A stretch of 64,000 bases of DNA, taken from Jacaranda mimosifolia. Its lineage: Eukaryota > Streptophyta > Magnoliopsida > Lamiales > Bignoniaceae. Below are positions 34,401-45,167 of this stretch, piece after piece (position 1 is the first letter of the stretch; each line of letters begins with the position of its first letter). The stretch covers positions 33,155,032 through 33,219,031 of the forward strand of contig CM032125.1 of the NCBI GenBank assembly GCA_018894105.1, read 5' to 3'. The notes beneath the pieces were generated by a model. That model was given only the letters and a program-made list of their open reading frames with translations. It was not told the DNA's origin and searched no databases. Made by a program: the position numbers and the translations under genes.

Positions 34401-37400
34401 CCAGCTCTCATTTAACTTCTACTGTTACATTGTTACCTTCAACAAATAGTTGTGGAACAACATTAACATGTGGTCCCAAGGGAAACATGGATGTCGATGC
34501 TGAAAATGTTCAGTTTTTGGAGCACCCAATTAAACCTGGAGAAGAGATAGTAAGAACAATGAATCCAACCGCTCCAACAGTGGGGGAGACAAGTGGAGAT
34601 AGCTCACCTTCATTTTTGAAGGTGGAGTGTCCAGAGCATTTACCATGTTCATCGTCTAATACTTCCCTGGTATGCTTCTTTTGTAGTAGTGGAGAATTAC
34701 TTAGCATGCTTCTGTAGAAGCTAATGAATTTCAAATCCGAGTGAATTTTCAATGCTGCTAGTGGAAAACTCTTGTTCTTTGATTAAACGTTGATTGAGAT
34801 TAATCCTAGGCCATAAAAACTTGGATTGAGATTTTCATTCCAGTTTTGGGATTGGGATTTAGATTCCAGTTCTCAAGCAAATCTTTTGGGTTGGATTTGC
34901 ATTGCTGGATTTAATTTTAGTATAAATTTGAGTTTTAAAGGATAGATACTTTAATTCAATAACAGAGATATTTGTCTAAGAATCATACTAGTATAGTTCT
35001 CAAATAATACCAAAGATTGTTTCAAAATGGATTGTATTTCAAATGATTTAAGTCTTGGGAGAATTTCTATACCATTTTGGTGAATGTATAGATGGTGATG
35101 GATTTGACTAACAATTTGAGATTTATTATAGTCCTAGACCATTTACCTTTGTTATGGATCTGCAATTAGGTTGCTATCATTCAGCTTTGTGCAATTGCAC
35201 GAACTTGTTCTTACTCCTTAATAATAAAAGCATTGACCGGGCCATGGAACTTTCCGTTATCAATGTTGATATTATTGTAACTTGATCAGTAAACTCTGAA
35301 AACAATAAATATTCCAGGATTCTGAATTCCAAGAAAAAGAAACTTCTGAACTGCTCGATAAACTAGAGCATGCTACGATAGATCTGAAGAATGCAAGACG
35401 GAGTTCATTTGAAGAGTCATTGAAGCGGTGGAGAGCTGAAGAAGATGCCTTGGAGGCTGTGCATAAGGTAAATGCAGAACATTTAAATACCAAGATAACG
35501 CTTGCTCTCTGCTCCTTGTCAGTGGCAGAGCCAGAATTTCTTTTTCAGTGGTGTCAATCAATGAAATATTATCACATCTTGTTCTAGAATAATGCTTATA
35601 TTTCCATACGAACTATCATGGATATAATTGGGCTAAAATCATAAAATACCGAAAATGAAACTTAAATGTGCTAGTTTTAAGTAAAACACCAAATGGATTA
35701 ACTTGCAGAGTCCTTCCATTGAAGCATAATTTGTTATCTTTGATGAATCTGACATTTAGACTCTAGTTTTGGAAGCGTAGGTGCTACTATTCTATTAAAA
35801 GTTACTTGTTTCCAATTACCTATACATGTCTTCTGTTGGTCTATTTAGCTCTTTATGTTTATCCACAACTAGAGATAAGGCATGCCTGTAATTTACAATA
35901 CTGCTTCGCAGGCTGAGGCAGCAGAAAGTCTTTGTGAGGAGGAGATTAACAGAAGTAAAGAAATTGAGGAACTATTGCATAGACAGAGGCAAGAAATGGA
36001 AACAATGAAAAATCAGCATGACCAATGTTTAAAAGAACTTAAGCTGATCCAGGACCAGAAGCCTGCACTTGAAAGCCAACTAAGAGAGGCCTACTGCTCA
36101 GAGAAAGAGCTAGAGGAAAAGATTATTCAAGCAGTGAATCTCTTGATTACATTTAAGGGAGCACGGGATAAATTGCAGACAGAGTATGATTCTGCTATTA
36201 GAAAAGTTAACAAAAGTAGGGCATTACAAATGGAGGATCCTTTAGGTATATCGAGTGCACATTTTTTTGGAATTTCTTTCTCAGACATCATTGAGGCTAC
36301 TCAAAATTTTAACCCATCTCATAAAATTGGAGAAGGAAGATATGGGAGTGTTTTCAAGGGAATGCTTTGCAATTTTAAGGTAGCTATAAAGATGTTGCCC
36401 TCTTCTGGTACGCAGAGTGATTCGGAGTTCAAGAATGAGGTAATATTTTCAGAATCTTGTCAGCAAAATTTTCAGACTAGCTTTAGTTATGTGAACTATG
36501 GGTTGTTATTTGAAATTGTAATCATACCATGTGGTTTGAGTTTTATTGAGGATTATAAAATGTACTTTACATAGTTACATGTTCTGTTTTCAAAAGCTGG
36601 CTGTTTGTAAGTAAATGAAGAGATGTAATACTTCCTTCTGCTTCCTTGCCTAGTAAACGAACAATCCTAATTCTGTTCATCTTTGTCCAATGCAGACAGA
36701 AGTTTTGAGTAGAGTGAGACATCCAAATCTTGTAACACTTATTGGTGCCTGTCCAGAATCTAGGTCACTCATATATGAGTACATTGAGAATGGCAGTCTT
36801 GAAGATTACCTTTCCAGCCTAGCCAAAACTTGTTCTCTTTCGTGGCAAACTCGGATACGAATTGCTATTGAGATATGCTCTGCCCTTTTGTTCTTGCATG
36901 CCAACGACAGTTGTAGTGTCCATGGAAATTTAAAACCTTCTCATGTTCTTCTAGATATGAACTTTGTTGCAAAAATAAGTGACTTTGGCATCTCTAATTT
37001 GATATCCCAAAATGAGAATTCTTTTAGTTTGCTCTCATTTTATGGTAAAGATGACCCGGAAATATTATCTCACATTGACCCTGAGTCTGTTGAAAATGGG
37101 GAGCTTACCACTGAATCTGATGTCTACTCATTTGGAGTTATACTGTTACGGCTGTTAACTGCAAGGCCGGCTACTGGTGTAGTGAGGGATGTGAAATGTG
37201 CTCTTGAAAGAGGAAACTTGGACACTGTCTTAGACATGTCGGCTGGGGACTGGCCACTTGAGCAAGCTAGGCAGTTAGCTAATTTGGCTTTGAGGTGCTG
37301 TCAGGAGGATCGCCTGGATCGACCAGATCTAGAGTCAGAAATCTGGCCTGTACTTGAGCCAATGAGAGACTTCTGCAACTTAACACAATTAACTTCTGCC

Positions 37401-38249
37401 TTATCATGCATGGGTTCCAGGAGTCAGCATAAAGTACCTTCGCATTTTGTCTGTCCTATTTTTCAGGTAATAAAACGTGTTCATTTCTCTATTTGTTAAC
37501 TTGCAAAAAGCATTTTGTTTCTCTTCATGCTAGTTTCTGTATACGGTATGTTCTTGAAGTCTTCCCTTTAGCATCCATGTAATGATGTTACTTTTATGGT
37601 TTGTTTGGTTGTGTTTTGAATTTTTTGGGAATTTTTTTTTGTAAGAATGTGGTATTTGTTTGTTTATGTTCTGAGAGTTGTTAGAGCATGTTTTGGCAAG
37701 AAACGGTTTGTTTGGAAGGATTATGAGAGGAGATAATTTTTTATTATAGGTGTCATATTAGTCACATTTTTTTGTTAGGTAAGTGGGGTGAAAAATTGAA
37801 TTTTTTGTAGTAATTATTTATATATACATATAATTGCAATGATTGATGTGTGTATATATATGTAATGATTAGTAAATGATTGGTAGGATTTAATTTGAGG
37901 GTATTTCTAATATTATATTATCCATTCTACAATATATCACCGGAGAATATAGGTGTCTGTTTGGATGTATTTTTCCAGTTGAAAAATGTTTGCGGAAAAC
38001 ACAAGCAAACAATTTCTTACAATTCCACAATTGAGACTGATTTTCCGTTTCTCCTGGAATCTGCAGGAAGTCATGAAAGATCCACATATAGCAGCAGATG
38101 GTTTCACATATGAAGCTGATGCCATAAAAGGATGGTTCAACAGTGGTCACAAGACTTCCCCAATGACAAATCTGAAGCTTGAAAACTGTGACCTTCTTCC
38201 TAACTATGCTCTTTATTATGCAATTCAGGAGTGGCAGCAAAACACATGA
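31447..38249 (+). CDS. U-box protein with USP-like and kinase domains (PUB32/33/50-type); kinase probably inactive
   Basis: Predicted E3 ubiquitin ligase of the plant receptor-like cytoplasmic U-box class. Exons: 31447-31624, 32582-32703, 32975-33096, 33689-33793, 34390-34669, 35318-35467, 35912-36439, 36696-37466 and 38067-38249; in phase, 812 aa. A second in-frame ATG at 31459 could be the true start. Domains in order: USP-like (about 15-175), Ser/Thr-rich linker, coiled coil (about 270-425), kinase (about 445-720) and U-box (about 744-810). The kinase keeps the glycine loop GEGRYGSVFKG, VAIK lysine (about 479) and DFG (Asp591). The catalytic loop reads HGNLKPSH: Asn573 replaces the catalytic Asp and His578 replaces the metal-binding Asn. 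The U-box HFVCPIFQEVMKDPHIAADG through AIQEWQQNT is complete. A MITE sits in the last intron, 54 bp from the U-box exon. Confidence 0.92.
32004..32057. repeat. Tandem duplication of a 27-bp unit
   Basis: Two nearly identical copies (one substitution) of a unit beginning TAGCCTCTTTTTGTAGGATT, in intron 1 of the U-box gene. Confidence 0.9.
37601..38012. mobile_element. MITE in the last intron of the U-box protein gene
   Basis: The left end TTGTTTGGTTGTGTTTT (37601-37617) and the right end read in reverse complement, TTGTTTGCTTGTGTTTT (37996-38012), differ at one of 17 positions and enclose 412 bp of AT-rich non-coding DNA. No clear target duplication. The element ends 54 bp before the U-box exon and probably contributes to the branch-point region. 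Confidence 0.65.
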
Positions 38250-38540
38250 GCTCTTTTTGTAACTTTCCATTCAAACATTTTGTATGCAAACCCAACATTG
38301 CACCCCAAAAGCCTATCAGTAAGAATTTCATTGCTTAAACTTAATATGCGTCTTGACATGAGTTCGATCATTTTCTTCTGGTTAGGATTGGGTACAACGG
38401 ATCTTAGTTTGGAATTTTTAAAGGGGGCCTGCCTGAGTCTTATGCTGTTTGGATTATACTCAACCCCAAAGTGGGTGAAAGGATGTGAAAACTACTTATT
38501 TGTCAAAGGACATTTTAGTAATATAACGCTTAGTTGGTAG

Positions 38541-38698
38541 GGCCCATTTGGCTTTATCTTCATTTTCATTTTTTGTTTTCCATTTTCATCATTTTTAAAA
38601 TTTGAAAAATAATTTTTGAAAATAAGTTTATATTTGGATAGGTTATTGAAAAAGTAATGATTATGTTGGGTTTAGTAAATTGTAAGCAGAAAGAGATG

Positions 38699-38738
<40 letters not shown>

Positions 38739-38912
38739 AATATTGAAATAATATATATAGGTTACTAGGAGAATATATATATGTTATTGAAAAATACGTT
38801 TTGAAAATAAAAATAAAAATAATATTTGATGAAAATATAAAAAAAAATATTTTAATTTTTAAACAGTAGAAAATGTGAAATTTTGAAATTGAAAATAAAA
38901 CCAGACGGGCTC
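38541..38912. mobile_element. MITE downstream of the U-box protein gene
   Basis: The left end GGGCCCATTTGGCTTTATCT and the right end in reverse complement, GAGCCCGTCTGGTTTTATTT, form imperfect terminal inverted repeats around about 370 bp of AT-rich DNA. An (AAT)n run lies inside at 38700-38737. The ends resemble the GGGCCCGTTTGG class of plant MITEs. Target duplication not resolved. Confidence 0.6.
38700..38737. repeat. (AAT)n microsatellite
   Basis: About twelve AAT units inside the MITE at 38541-38912. Confidence 0.95.
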
Positions 38913-40022
38913 TTATTTATTAAAGGGTTTTTGTAGTAATGTCATGTCAGGTCTAAAAAGCGTGATTCCTAACTTAAATTGCAATCTTGATAGACCTTTT
39001 AATTAGGTTTCTGCATTTTTCAACTCAATGTTTGTAAAACCAACACAACTGTGGTGTTAGCCTTTCTGATTTTGAGTTATTGTGATTCTTCTTTCTTATA
39101 TGATGCCTACAATACGAATGGTACCCACTTTATGAGTCATTCAGTTGAATATGTAGGGTGGAAACCCAATGCATGGGTTAAGAAAAAGAGGAACAATCTA
39201 GAAGCTTTGAACTACCCTACAGCTTATATTTCATAAGTCACCCAAAATATTCAGTTTCCTAGTTTGGTGTTTAAATTTTAATACCCCTGTTCCAAAAAAA
39301 ATATTACACTAAAACAAATTCATAAAAAATTATGTCCATTTTCTTGTATTTTTATTTCTGTTGACTTCATTCGATTTTTAGTTCGTATTTAGTAATAGGG
39401 TACTATTATTCTTAAAATGATAATTAAAAATTTCATAACAAACTTGTAATTCTAGCATATTATAATGTGCTAGCAAGCGAAATTTATAGTATTTTAAATC
39501 AAGATTTTTGCTTATTTAATATCTATTTTTTTTTATAGAATTTATGTCCATTACTTGTTTGCATTTCATACTTTTATTTTCATAATCGTGGATTGTTGTT
39601 AAAAATTAAAAAAAAAAAAATAATTCTACAATCATCCATTTCATGCTCGAAGAGATCTTATTTTTTTTTCTTTATAAATTTTATAGTAGTTTGTTTCATA
39701 TCTAAATGGATTTGAATGATTTCATAGATTAAAATGGATTCGTCATCGCCCAATATTTCAATTTGATCAATTGCGTCAGACAGACATAAACTAATAATAT
39801 CTATAACTAATTCAATAATTTATATAATATAATCAATCTTTATCTAATTTTTTCGTCAACTCTATAAAAAGCATCAATTAGTCCCTTGCTATTGCCATAT
39901 TCCTCCAAATTTTCAATTATCAATTAATAAGAAAAGAATATGGTAAATAAATTTTATAAAAACAATTTCCAACTATGTTTTCAGTACTAGCTCTCATAGT
40001 CTCATGCTCCATAAAGAATTTT
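38913..40022. other. Intergenic region upstream of the zinc-finger gene
   Basis: AT-rich with no ORF of note and no recognised RNA gene. It should contain the upstream promoter of the zinc-finger gene. Confidence 0.6.
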
Positions 40023-40250
40023 TCTCTATATATTTTATATTGCCGCTCGCTTTCTTCTTCTAACTCTTTCAGCTTTACAATCTACACTAACATTCTCTGT
40101 CTAAAAGGTTTCGCTGATTCCTCTCTCTCTCTCTTCGTATATACATTCTAGATACACTGTAGTTGTACATAAATAAAAATTCATTCTATTTCCGATTTGG
40201 GTAACTGTTGTTTATCGGCGACCCATCGTCGGCGATCTCTCCGGTAACTG
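40023..40250 (+). promoter_or_regulatory. Predicted core promoter and non-coding first exon of the zinc-finger gene
   Basis: A TATA-like box (CTCTATATATTTTATA near 40023-40038) is followed by CT-rich leader-type sequence (CTCTCTCTCTCTTCG). A donor lies near 40246-40252 (AACTG then GTACGTGAG; GTAACTGG nearby is an alternative). T-rich intron-like sequence continues from here to the coding start at 45168, which implies a leader intron of about 4.9 kb. No transcript evidence. Confidence 0.45.
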
Positions 40251-42061
40251 GTACGTGAGCCTTTTCGCTTCTATGAATTGTAGGTCGCATGCGGATCATA
40301 GATCACCTGCCTCAAACCCTAGAACTAGTTTTTTATTTATTCTTCTTTCTTGAATTTTTTTTGCGTCACGTGGTTCTAATCGATCCAATATCAGTTTGCC
40401 GACTCATTTTGTTTTTACTTTATTTTTCTTGATCATTTCCTCACCTAATGATTTGAGTGTATGTGTTTGATTCTTGTTCTTAGGTATTTTTGTTTGAGAA
40501 TGATTATGTTATGAATTAAAAAATGAAATGTTCTGCTGGTTAACATTTTTGTTCAGTTGTTTCTGGATTGTTTCTTTCTTTGAGTTTATTGAGATTCATT
40601 GCGTGAATGAACTGGATCTTATGTAGTTTTAACTATGTTTAGCATTAATTAATATTCCGTATATTTTACCGAATGCTTATGTAGAAATCTACTTCTTTTC
40701 ATATTGCAGAGCTTTTTGTGTTGGTTTGTTGGTTATGTTTTGTATGCTGTTATTCTGTTTTGGTGGTTTGGTTCTGTGTGAGGCATGCGGTAATAAATGA
40801 TTTTGGCCCGTATTGGCATGCAGCTTGATCGATGCCTAGGCACTTGGCTATTACAGTATTAGAAGATTAGGCAACAACATTTCATTTTATTTTATTTTAT
40901 TTTTTAATTAGTGTAGATTCATAGAAAAGAATTTATTAACATTTATATGATATCTAGCCTCATTTTGGAATTGGGCACGGAGTAAGCATGCCCTACTTTC
41001 CCAGATGATTTTTTAGTCCAGAAAGATGGTTATGTTCTCAATTTCTATCTTTGCATTAAGGATCCTATTTTTATACTTTGCTTCTAGGTTTTTCAACTTT
41101 GTGAATCGCATGAGGGTGCAACTTGAATGTGCTGCTGACGTGAATTTTGGTATTTCTTGGCCAAGTTAAAAGGAAGTTATACGCTTGAGTCAATTGACAT
41201 ATTAGTTTTGTGGAGATTTGGGTCAAGCATCAACAAACAATTTGTTGATGTTGGTATCCATTGATGTGAGTCCATCTTTTAAGATTTAGATAGGTCTCTA
41301 TATTTTGCTTCAGAGCTGCATAGTGCTATAGGAAGAGATAGTAACTTTTCTAATTGACTAAGTGGAATAGAATTGACTTGGTAGTGGAGTGGTGGAAACA
41401 CATTTTTTCTTCTATATTTTGGATCTTAAATCCATGGAATATGTTATTATGAATAATTAATTCAGATATTCATAAGAAATGTTAGGTTCTCTTTCGAATG
41501 TGCCTGATGGAGTATGAAGGGTGGATGATAACAACGTCTATTATTGAATTGGTAGTAAACTTTTTGGAATGTCAAATGACAAAGTCGGCGGCGTGGATAA
41601 GTTGTTCTGGATTATGTATTGTACTTCATCTGGTGGATGAGAAGGAAGAGATGAGAGATATTTGTAGAGAATCTGGTCAGGAATCCATTATAGAACTGTG
41701 CTTAATGACTGAATTGATATACTAGATTACCTAGTAGAAAGGACTGTAAATAATGGAAACCTCCCTTATTATTTTATATTGAAAAATTTGGATTATTATA
41801 TAATAATTTTTGATCATTCCTTATATTGAAAAGAAAAAGGAAAGTGATAGATTAGAAATGATATTTGTTATGCCAATAACACCAGATGGTTATTAAATTT
41901 AGAATTGGTATATGGATGAAGTGTATGAAGTAGACTTTGAGGTCCCTGCTTAAGTGGTTTACATGGAAACAGAGGTCCTTGGTACAAATTTAGGTTGGTC
42001 CATCCAACTGCACTTGGGAAAGAATAGAAGCATTGAACTACATGCATGCTCTACTCGACTT

Positions 42062-42125
42062 GGGGGACATAGCTTAGTTGGTGGAGCTCTGCTCATGCAA
42101 TCTGGATCTTGGTTGCATGAAATGC
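42062..42125 (+). repeat. tRNA-like SINE head (possible)
   Basis: TAGCTTAGTTGG at 42070-42081 fits the RNA polymerase III A-box consensus TRGCNNAGYNGG exactly and is preceded by GGGGGACA, as in tRNA-derived plant SINEs. A clean B-box is not present, so it is not a functional tRNA gene. Probably an eroded SINE in the leader intron of the zinc-finger gene. Confidence 0.35.
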
Positions 42126-42399
42126 ATTTATTTTTACTTTATATAACTCTTTAGATTGTAGCTATCTGGGAAGCACATCTCTCTTCATGCACTAATATAT
42201 ATGAACAAAATTGTCTTCTTGAGCTGAGGGTTTAGTGATTTAACCATTCGTGTGCTAATAAGAATTGAGATTAGTAAGAGGATTTTCCTATGCCCAAGTA
42301 TAACTTGAACCCTATCTGTAGTATTAGGAGTACATTACAACTTTCACATAAGGAAAAAATTATAAACAGTAAAAATAGACTTTGGAGTGATGGAAGCAA

Positions 42400-44650
42400 A
42401 TTTGGTTATTAAAGGGTAGGATTCTTTAAAATCAACCCTTCAAATCAAATAATGATTCCTGGAAGATATTTTGATTTATGATTTTCTAGATCAATGTATG
42501 GAAAGCACCCCCCCCCCCCCCCCCCCCCTCTTTCCCTCCTTCCTCCTCTTCCTCCTCAAGCTATTGAGTGATTATCTTCTCCCAACTTCTATGGCAATTC
42601 CTTGAACTTCCTTGAAGCCAATACTTACCCGAATTGATTTTCTGATGGCATGTTTGTATGTAAAATAATCCCCTTTCGAACATGTTTTTTTATAATGTTG
42701 TATTGCATTATGAGCAACATTGACAACAGATTTGTTTTCAGAAAACAGTTTAAATAATCCACTCCTAGGGCTGTCTAGAATGATCTTTAGCCATAACATT
42801 TCAAGTACCATAGCATGAAATTTAGCTTTAGCACTTGATCTTGCAACTATATCCTATTCTTTGCTTTTTCAAGATACAAGATCTTCACCTCGAAGATAAA
42901 ATTGCAAGTAGTTAAGTGCCTTTATTTACAGGAGAACTTGCACAGGCGGCATCAGTATGTCCTTCAATAGTTAATTCATTTCCTAAACTGAATAGTGATC
43001 CTTGTCCGGGTGTTGGCTTCCAATAACTTCAAATTCTACTCACAATCTGCATGTCTTTCCCATTTTTCAGATTATGCTTAAATTGGCTTACCAAGCTAAC
43101 AGCAAAAACAATATCAGGTCTAGTGTTAGATAGATATATGAAACCACCAGTGAACCTTTGATATCTATTTTAATCAACTAATTTGGAGTTCAGATTTTCG
43201 CTAATTTTTTTATGTTTGGTTCAACTAGTCTGTTTGTTGCTTCTCCACCCAAAATAAAAATTTCCTAACAACTTTAGGACACTGTCCTTTGAGAAAGAAA
43301 GATGCCTTCGTTGAAGTATGCCACCTCTATTCCCAGAAAATATTTAAGCCTCCCAAATCTTTAATCTCAAATTCCCTTGAAAGTTGTTGCTTTAGCATAT
43401 TTTTTTTCCTCCATTATCATCTCCAGTCACTGTAATGTAATCTCACACACAAGAAGTGTTATACTATTTTCCTTGGTGGGGTTTAACGAAAAGTGTATGG
43501 TCTCCTCTGCTATATAAGTATCCCATCTTTCTCATGGCTTTAGTGAACCTATCAAACCATCTCTCGTCAACTGTTTGAGCCCATATAATTCTTTTTCAGA
43601 CTGCATATTTTGTTTTCTGCAGCCTCATTAAACCCTGTGGTGGGTTCTTATAAACCTGTTCTCTAAGACTATGGATTAAGGCATTTTTTATGTCAAATTG
43701 CTGCAAAACCAATCCGTCACTTGCCATTAAAATTAAAAAAATTCATAACATCGTCATTTTGCTATTGGAGCTAATGTTTCCAAGTAATTTATCCCATGTG
43801 TTGGAGTTATCCTTTACCTACTAAGTACTAATTTGGCCTTATATCTTTCAACTGTCCCATCAGCTTTGTATTTCAAGTTAAACACCAATCTAGATCCCAC
43901 ATATTCCTCTCCCCTTTGGACTTCACACTATCTCTGAAATTGTCTTCTTTTTCAATGGTTTCAACTCTTTCTCCATTGCCTTTGCGAAATTCATAGCTTT
44001 TTAATGCATCATCAACTGTTACAGGAACCTCAATGGAACCAAGTTGTGCTTGGAAACCGTTATTTTTGGGTGACAGTCTATGATGTGATTTGTAATTGAC
44101 TAAGCTTTTGGTTCCTTTCCCAAGTTCAATGAGTGAATGCTATCACTAGAATGAGGATTACTATCATAATCATACATGGACTAAGGAATAACAATTTAGT
44201 TTGGTACTCGCTGCATGCCAAAATGAGTTGTGATCTCCTCTTGAACACATGGGGATTAGTTAAATGTAGCAATAGAAAGCATGGACAACTGCTCTGTGGG
44301 AGAATCACTCATTTCTTGTTCTTGTTCATTGGATTGTAAAACTTTCATTATGTCTATTTAGTATGGGAGTCTGTGTATTCTTTCTGAAGAGGAATAAGAG
44401 ATAATCTAGGATATGGGTGACAGTTGATAAGGATGGATTTTCTCATTAGAATTGACTGCTACTAGAAATCTCCCTTTGGCTCTGAGTGTGAGGAGACAAA
44501 AAGAATTGTCTGGCTTTTAGATATGTGATATCCATACAGATGTAGAATTCTCTAGAAGGTTGGTAGTAGCATTATGTACTCTTAAGTATTTGAATATCTT
44601 GATTTGTTCTCGTGATTTTGCAGCTCAATTTGTGGAATCTAACAATTTGT
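42400..44650 (-). mobile_element. Decayed Ty1/copia retrotransposon in the zinc-finger gene leader intron
   Basis: Read on the minus strand, pol fragments appear in the expected order: an integrase-to-RT linker-like segment near 44500, the RT segment QFDIKNALIHSLREQVYKN then PPQGLM near 43630-43710, YLSNTRPDIVFAVSLV near 43090-43140, and the RNase H part LWLKIILD...SENKSVVNVAHNAIQH at 42690-42805. Frameshifts and stops separate them, so it is dead. A purine-rich tract on this strand (42508-42558) lies where a polypurine tract would be. LTRs were not delimited; the borders are approximate. Confidence 0.75.
42508..42528. repeat. Poly-C run of 21
   Basis: An uninterrupted run of 21 C, followed by a CT-rich stretch to about 42558. 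Likely polymorphic and error-prone in assemblies. Confidence 0.95.
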
Positions 44651-45167
44651 AAAATATACCAAAAAACAAAAACCTAAATAGATTCATGCAGTTTTATATT
44701 AGTATGGGAAATGATATAGTTTCAGAAAATCAGGTATTACTATCCAACTTCAGATTTTGTGCCAAGATCTTTTTTCCCTTCATTTAGTAACTTAACTAAT
44801 TCTCCGTTCATGTGCATTCACCATGTGCTGTTTTTTTGTGATATTAATTTTTTCAACTATTTGCCCTTAAAAAAGATTATAATTGCTCTGTATTGATCAT
44901 CATCTTATGGCCCTTTTGGGTCATCCCATATTCACAAGAAGAAACACTTGCCTAAATTAAGGCTAATCTTTCTGTAAATTTTGGTATGAATTTCTTGATA
45001 TACTGTGTCTCTAGGTTATTTGATGAATATAACACATATTTCATATGATTTACTTTTTGTTACTTGAGTGAGTTTCTGAATCTTTCATGTTTCAATCTAT
45101 TTTATATTATTTACATTGAAGCTTTTATACAGTGTCCCTGTATTAGCCAATAGTAGTTGGAGCCTAG

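Noticed and set aside
42062..42125. Functional tRNA gene
   Set aside because: Only the A-box fits; no closed cloverleaf, no intact B-box and no T-arm could be drawn.
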